The notes below the pieces were generated by a model, which saw only the letters and a program-made list of their open reading frames with translations, was not told the origin of the DNA and made no database searches. A program made the position numbers and the translations under genes. A stretch of DNA of 64,000 nucleotides, taken from the NCBI GenBank assembly GCA_913061265.1, contig CAJXVS010000001.1, forward strand, positions 372,001 to 436,000. Direction: 5' to 3'. Positions 61,694 through 64,000 of the stretch are shown here, piece after piece (the first letter of the stretch is position 1; each line of letters begins with the position of its first letter). The DNA comes from an uncultured Halobacteriovorax sp. (GTDB taxonomy: Bacteria; Bdellovibrionota; Bacteriovoracia; Bacteriovoracales; Bacteriovoracaceae).

Positions 61694-62725
61694 ATGAAGC
61701 ATTTTCTTCGGATATTATTAGGTAAGGTCTTACCTGCATCGCTCAGACGTCGTCTAGGCCTACTAAAGAATTCAGCGGAAGCGGGTCTCTGCAAGATTCC
61801 AGTTTTGGGACAGGCACACTGGTCTTCAAAAGTTAAGACCATCGAACAGACTCCTTTTCAAGTAAATATTGAAGTCACTAGTATCTGTAATGCTAAATGC
61901 ATTATGTGCCCGCGCCATTTAATGGATAGAAAGATGCAGGTTATGCCTTGGGATCTATTCACAAAAGTAATTCTAGAGAGTAAAGAAATTGGTGTTAACC
62001 GTTTTGCCCTAAATGGCTATGGTGAAATCTTTACAGCGAAAAAAGATTATAAGAAATACATCAATTACCTCTTTGAACATATCCCCCACGCAAGAGTGAT
62101 CATCAATTCAAATGGTTCTCTTCTTGATGATGATGCCGCTAGGTTTATCATAGAAAAAGGTGTTGATACGGTTCATTGTGATATCGATGGAGCTACTAAA
62201 GAGACCTTTGAGATAGTAAGAGAAAAGTTAAACTTTGATGATGTGGTAAAAAATATCCGTAATCTAGTAAAGGTTAGAAATGAGCTTGGTAAATCATTTC
62301 CTAAAGTAAGGGTTGGGATGATCGCTCAAAAGGAAAATCAGCATGAGCTTCAGGCTCACCATGATATGTGGACCGGAATTGCTGACTATGTTCAAAGTGA
62401 TTATATGGTAAGCCGTGCAGGAACCATAGAGACCTTCCATGGAAATATAGATGTAGACCGCCCCTGTTCTCTCATATGGTTTGAGATGAACATCTACACA
62501 AATGGAGAAGTGGTTTTATGTTGCGATGATTGGAATAATAAAGAGGTCATGGGAAATATCTTAAATGAAACTATTGTAGAGGTTTGGAAAGGTAAGAAGT
62601 TTAACGATTACAGAAAGAAGCATCAAGAAGGTAAGGCCTGCGAGATTTCTCTTTGTGCAAAATGTGATTTTGCCAGACCTGGCCCCGATTGGTTCCAGGC
62701 CAGGCGTTATTCAAATGCTTCTTAA
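61694..62725 (+). CDS. Radical SAM / SPASM-domain enzyme
   Basis: The 343-residue protein has the radical SAM cluster motif CNAKCIMC near residue 67. The C-terminal SPASM-like region contains CSLIWFEMNIYTNGEVVLCC, GNILNETIVEVWKG and a terminal CEISLCAKCDF, giving several Cys for auxiliary clusters. Such enzymes modify peptides, sugars or proteins. No precursor peptide gene is seen next to it, and it follows an acyltransferase, so a glycan or lipid-linked substrate is also possible. Its stop interlocks with the convergent GNAT gene in TTAA. Confidence 0.85.
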   Translation: MKHFLRILLGKVLPASLRRRLGLLKNSAEAGLCKIPVLGQAHWSSKVKTIEQTPFQVNIEVTSICNAKCIMCPRHLMDRKMQVMPWDLFTKVILESKEIGVNRFALNGYGEIFTAKKDYKKYINYLFEHIPHARVIINSNGSLLDDDAARFIIEKGVDTVHCDIDGATKETFEIVREKLNFDDVVKNIRNLVKVRNELGKSFPKVRVGMIAQKENQHELQAHHDMWTGIADYVQSDYMVSRAGTIETFHGNIDVDRPCSLIWFEMNIYTNGEVVLCCDDWNNKEVMGNILNETIVEVWKGKKFNDYRKKHQEGKACEISLCAKCDFARPGPDWFQARRYSNAS

Positions 62726-63234
62726 CTGGCGCATTCTATTTGCATATACTGTTGATCAAAATATTCTCCAGCATGTTTAATGCCCTTTTTTTCAAGGCCA
62801 TATTCTTCGAAGCCAGCATTCTTAAATAATATTAGGGCCTTCTTACATTCACTCGAAGCAATCAACCTCACCATCTTTAATTTCTTATCTTGAGAGGCAT
62901 CCCTTAAGAAGCTTGAAAGAAGTTTCTTACCATAACCTCTTCCTTGGAAAGCCGGGTCTACATAGAAACCCCAAAGAGTCGCCTTATGATCCACTGATGA
63001 CCTAGTCTCTGGTTTCATCCCTATAAGTCCAATCAATTTATTTTCAACAAACATACCTTTTAAATAAAACTGCGACTCACTAGCACTGTCTCTAAGAAGG
63101 TCTAAGTGTTTTTCTTTAGGACATTCTTTAAAGAATTCTGCCATGGAAGAATAGGCCACTGGGTATTGTTCTAAGGCCTTAAGCCTTACCCGGTAATATT
63201 CATCAAAGTCATTTTCATTTAAGTTTCTAAGCAT
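62722..63234 (-). CDS. GNAT-family N-acetyltransferase
   Basis: The 170-residue protein is a single-domain GNAT with the acetyl-CoA loop VDPAFQGRGYGKKLLSSFL near residues 92-110 and the late motif ALILFKNAGFEEYG. It opens MLRNLNENDFDEYYRVR, as in many acetyltransferases. The substrate is unknown. No operon partner is seen. Confidence 0.82.
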   Translation of the reverse strand: MLRNLNENDFDEYYRVRLKALEQYPVAYSSMAEFFKECPKEKHLDLLRDSASESQFYLKGMFVENKLIGLIGMKPETRSSVDHKATLWGFYVDPAFQGRGYGKKLLSSFLRDASQDKKLKMVRLIASSECKKALILFKNAGFEEYGLEKKGIKHAGEYFDQQYMQIECAS

Positions 63235-63343
63235 AGGCTCTCCATGATGTTATTGGTTAGCCTAGTTTTAAAGGAAGTTAGGAAAATAATCAACGCGCCG
63301 CGCGTATTGAGTTTTCAACTTTTTCGCGTACTATAGTAAGTAA

Positions 63344-63367
63344 GAAAAGGGCTTACGCCCCTTTTTT
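63344..63367. terminator. Terminator-like hairpin downstream of the SRPBCC gene
   Basis: AAAAGGGC and GCCCCTTTT form a stem with one mismatch around TTAC, flanked by T-tracts on both strands. It abuts the stop codon of the minus-strand SRPBCC gene. Confidence 0.65.
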
Positions 63368-63797
63368 ATCTAAGTGAAAATCCCTCTAGGTGTTTAAGAA
63401 TATTATTCCATCCACCCTTATGATCATTTCTTGATTCTAATGAAGGCAAGAGTTCATGAGTTAAAGTTAATGAACAAGAACTCTCGGAAGTTTTCGCAAT
63501 ATCAATAGTAACAACAGAGTCTTCATTGTTCGTGTTGCTTGAATTCCAAGTGAACTGAATCTTAGAAGGCTTATCGAGAATCTTATACTCACCTTTATGA
63601 GGAAGCCTATTTTCTCCCACATGCATTTCAAAAAGAAACTGTCCCCCAACTCTCGGGTCTACAACGGGATTGGGTACTTCTACAATATCACCTGGCTTAA
63701 TGAATTCCTTTAAGGCCTTAGGATCAAGCCATGCTTCATAGATCATCTCAGCTGAGACGTTAAAATCTTTCTTTACTTCAATCTTTGGAGTGGTCAT
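63366..63797 (-). CDS. SRPBCC (AHSA1-like) domain protein
   Basis: The start at MTTPKIEV has AAAGGA 8 nt upstream; 19 in-frame upstream residues are rejected because they overlap the regulator gene. The 143-residue protein has the AHSA1/START-like pattern: VSAEMIYEAWLDPKALKEFIKP near residue 15, DPRVGGQFLFEM, and GGWNNILKHLEGF at the end. Such proteins often bind small hydrophobic molecules and pair with ArsR regulators. The ArsR-type gene upstream overlaps it as ATGA. Confidence 0.82.
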   Translation of the reverse strand: MTTPKIEVKKDFNVSAEMIYEAWLDPKALKEFIKPGDIVEVPNPVVDPRVGGQFLFEMHVGENRLPHKGEYKILDKPSKIQFTWNSSNTNNEDSVVTIDIAKTSESSCSLTLTHELLPSLESRNDHKGGWNNILKHLEGFSLR

Positions 63798-64000
63798 TCT
63801 TTTTCCTTTTTGTTTGAGACAAAATTTTCTAGTTGATCCAATCTTTGATTCCAAAAACTAGTATAGTGATCAATCCATTTTTGCACCCTCTCTAATTCAA
63901 TTGGGTTGGCCTCGCAATAATGAACTCTCCCACTAACCTTTCTTTGAATCAATTCAGCTTTCTCTAAGACTTTTAAGTGTTTCGAGACCGCGTTCAAAGA
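63794..64000 (-). CDS. ArsR-family transcriptional regulator (5' end cut by window)
   Basis: The frame is open through the window edge, so the first part of the gene is missing. The visible part has the recognition helix region LNAVSKHLKVLEKAELI of the ArsR winged helix, followed by the wing RKVSGRVHYCEANP and a helical tail. It is coupled to the SRPBCC gene by ATGA, a common regulator-effector pair. No metal site is visible in this fragment; the regulator may respond to an organic ligand. Confidence 0.8.
   Translation of the reverse strand, partial: SLNAVSKHLKVLEKAELIQRKVSGRVHYCEANPIELERVQKWIDHYTSFWNQRLDQLENFVSNKKEKE

Noticed and set aside
1-64000. tRNA, rRNA, CRISPR, insertion sequences, prophage
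   Set aside because: I read the intergenic spaces on both strands and saw no tRNA cloverleaf, no rRNA sequence, no regularly spaced repeat array and no transposase or phage gene. Weak or degenerate copies could still be missed by eye.

Overview
The window is a gene-dense stretch (about 63 protein genes in 64 kb, low G+C) of a Gram-negative chromosome. Many genes encode signal-peptide proteins, lipoproteins and outer-membrane barrels. Low-GC codon use, the style of the secreted proteins, a serine-palmitoyltransferase gene set and abundant c-di-GMP/cAMP signalling genes suggest a Bdellovibrionota member of the Bacteriovorax/Halobacteriovorax type. That placement is inference; there is no rRNA gene here to settle it. 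I saw no tRNA, rRNA, CRISPR array, transposase or prophage. Packing is tight: co-directional genes overlap as ATGA or TAATG, and five convergent pairs interlock their stop codons in exactly 4 nt.

Layout. 1-4.2 kb: a coiled-coil protein, a membrane-anchored protein, and a divergent pair of cell-wall enzymes (lytic-transglycosylase-like and YkuD L,D-transpeptidase lipoprotein). 4.24-4.6 kb: a gene-free patch of duplicated hairpin modules. 4.6-6.9 kb: a Tat-exported HiPIP, a DUF3943/barrel pair and an ArsC-like protein. 7.0-12.3 kb: a FecR - TPR/barrel - CHASE2 adenylate cyclase operon. 12.3-22.4 kb: sugar epimerase, glycosyltransferase, fused E1 2-oxoacid dehydrogenase, lipase-like hydrolase, class II aldolase, methyltransferase and PepN. 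22.5-31.8 kb: a PilZ gene, then a probable ceramide (sphingolipid) cluster: serine palmitoyltransferase, a GNAT-type ceramide-synthase candidate, a reductase candidate, a PAP2 phosphatase, an FA2H/Scs7-like hydroxylase and an exported START-like protein. It is followed by a TetR/AlkB divergent pair sharing a palindromic operator and by an HD-GYP phosphodiesterase.

31.8-43.6 kb: peroxiredoxin-like protein; small secreted protein - DUF3373 porin-like barrel - histidine kinase operon; OYE-family flavoenzyme; Cys-rich secreted proteins; an ABC-F ATPase with a degenerate second ATPase half; EamA transporter; DUF3750 lipoprotein; and a trypsin-like protease fused to leucine-rich repeats. 43.6-51.2 kb: a DNA-damage island (imuA-imuB-dnaE2 mutasome, SRAP/HMCES-type protein, YqeY). 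51.2-64 kb: oligoendopeptidase F, Na/Pi symporter, DoxX, several GNATs, a second FecR protein with a very basic coiled coil, a GFA/P-loop gene run, a 33-residue membrane peptide coupled to YaeQ, an acyltransferase, a radical SAM/SPASM enzyme, and an ArsR-SRPBCC pair cut by the window end.

The most interesting assembly is the lipid region at 23.4-30.8 kb. It could give the complete core of ceramide synthesis plus hydroxylation and periplasmic handling. The fused E1 enzyme at 14.4-16.5 kb could supply branched primers for such lipids. Links between loci are inferred from gene content and order only.
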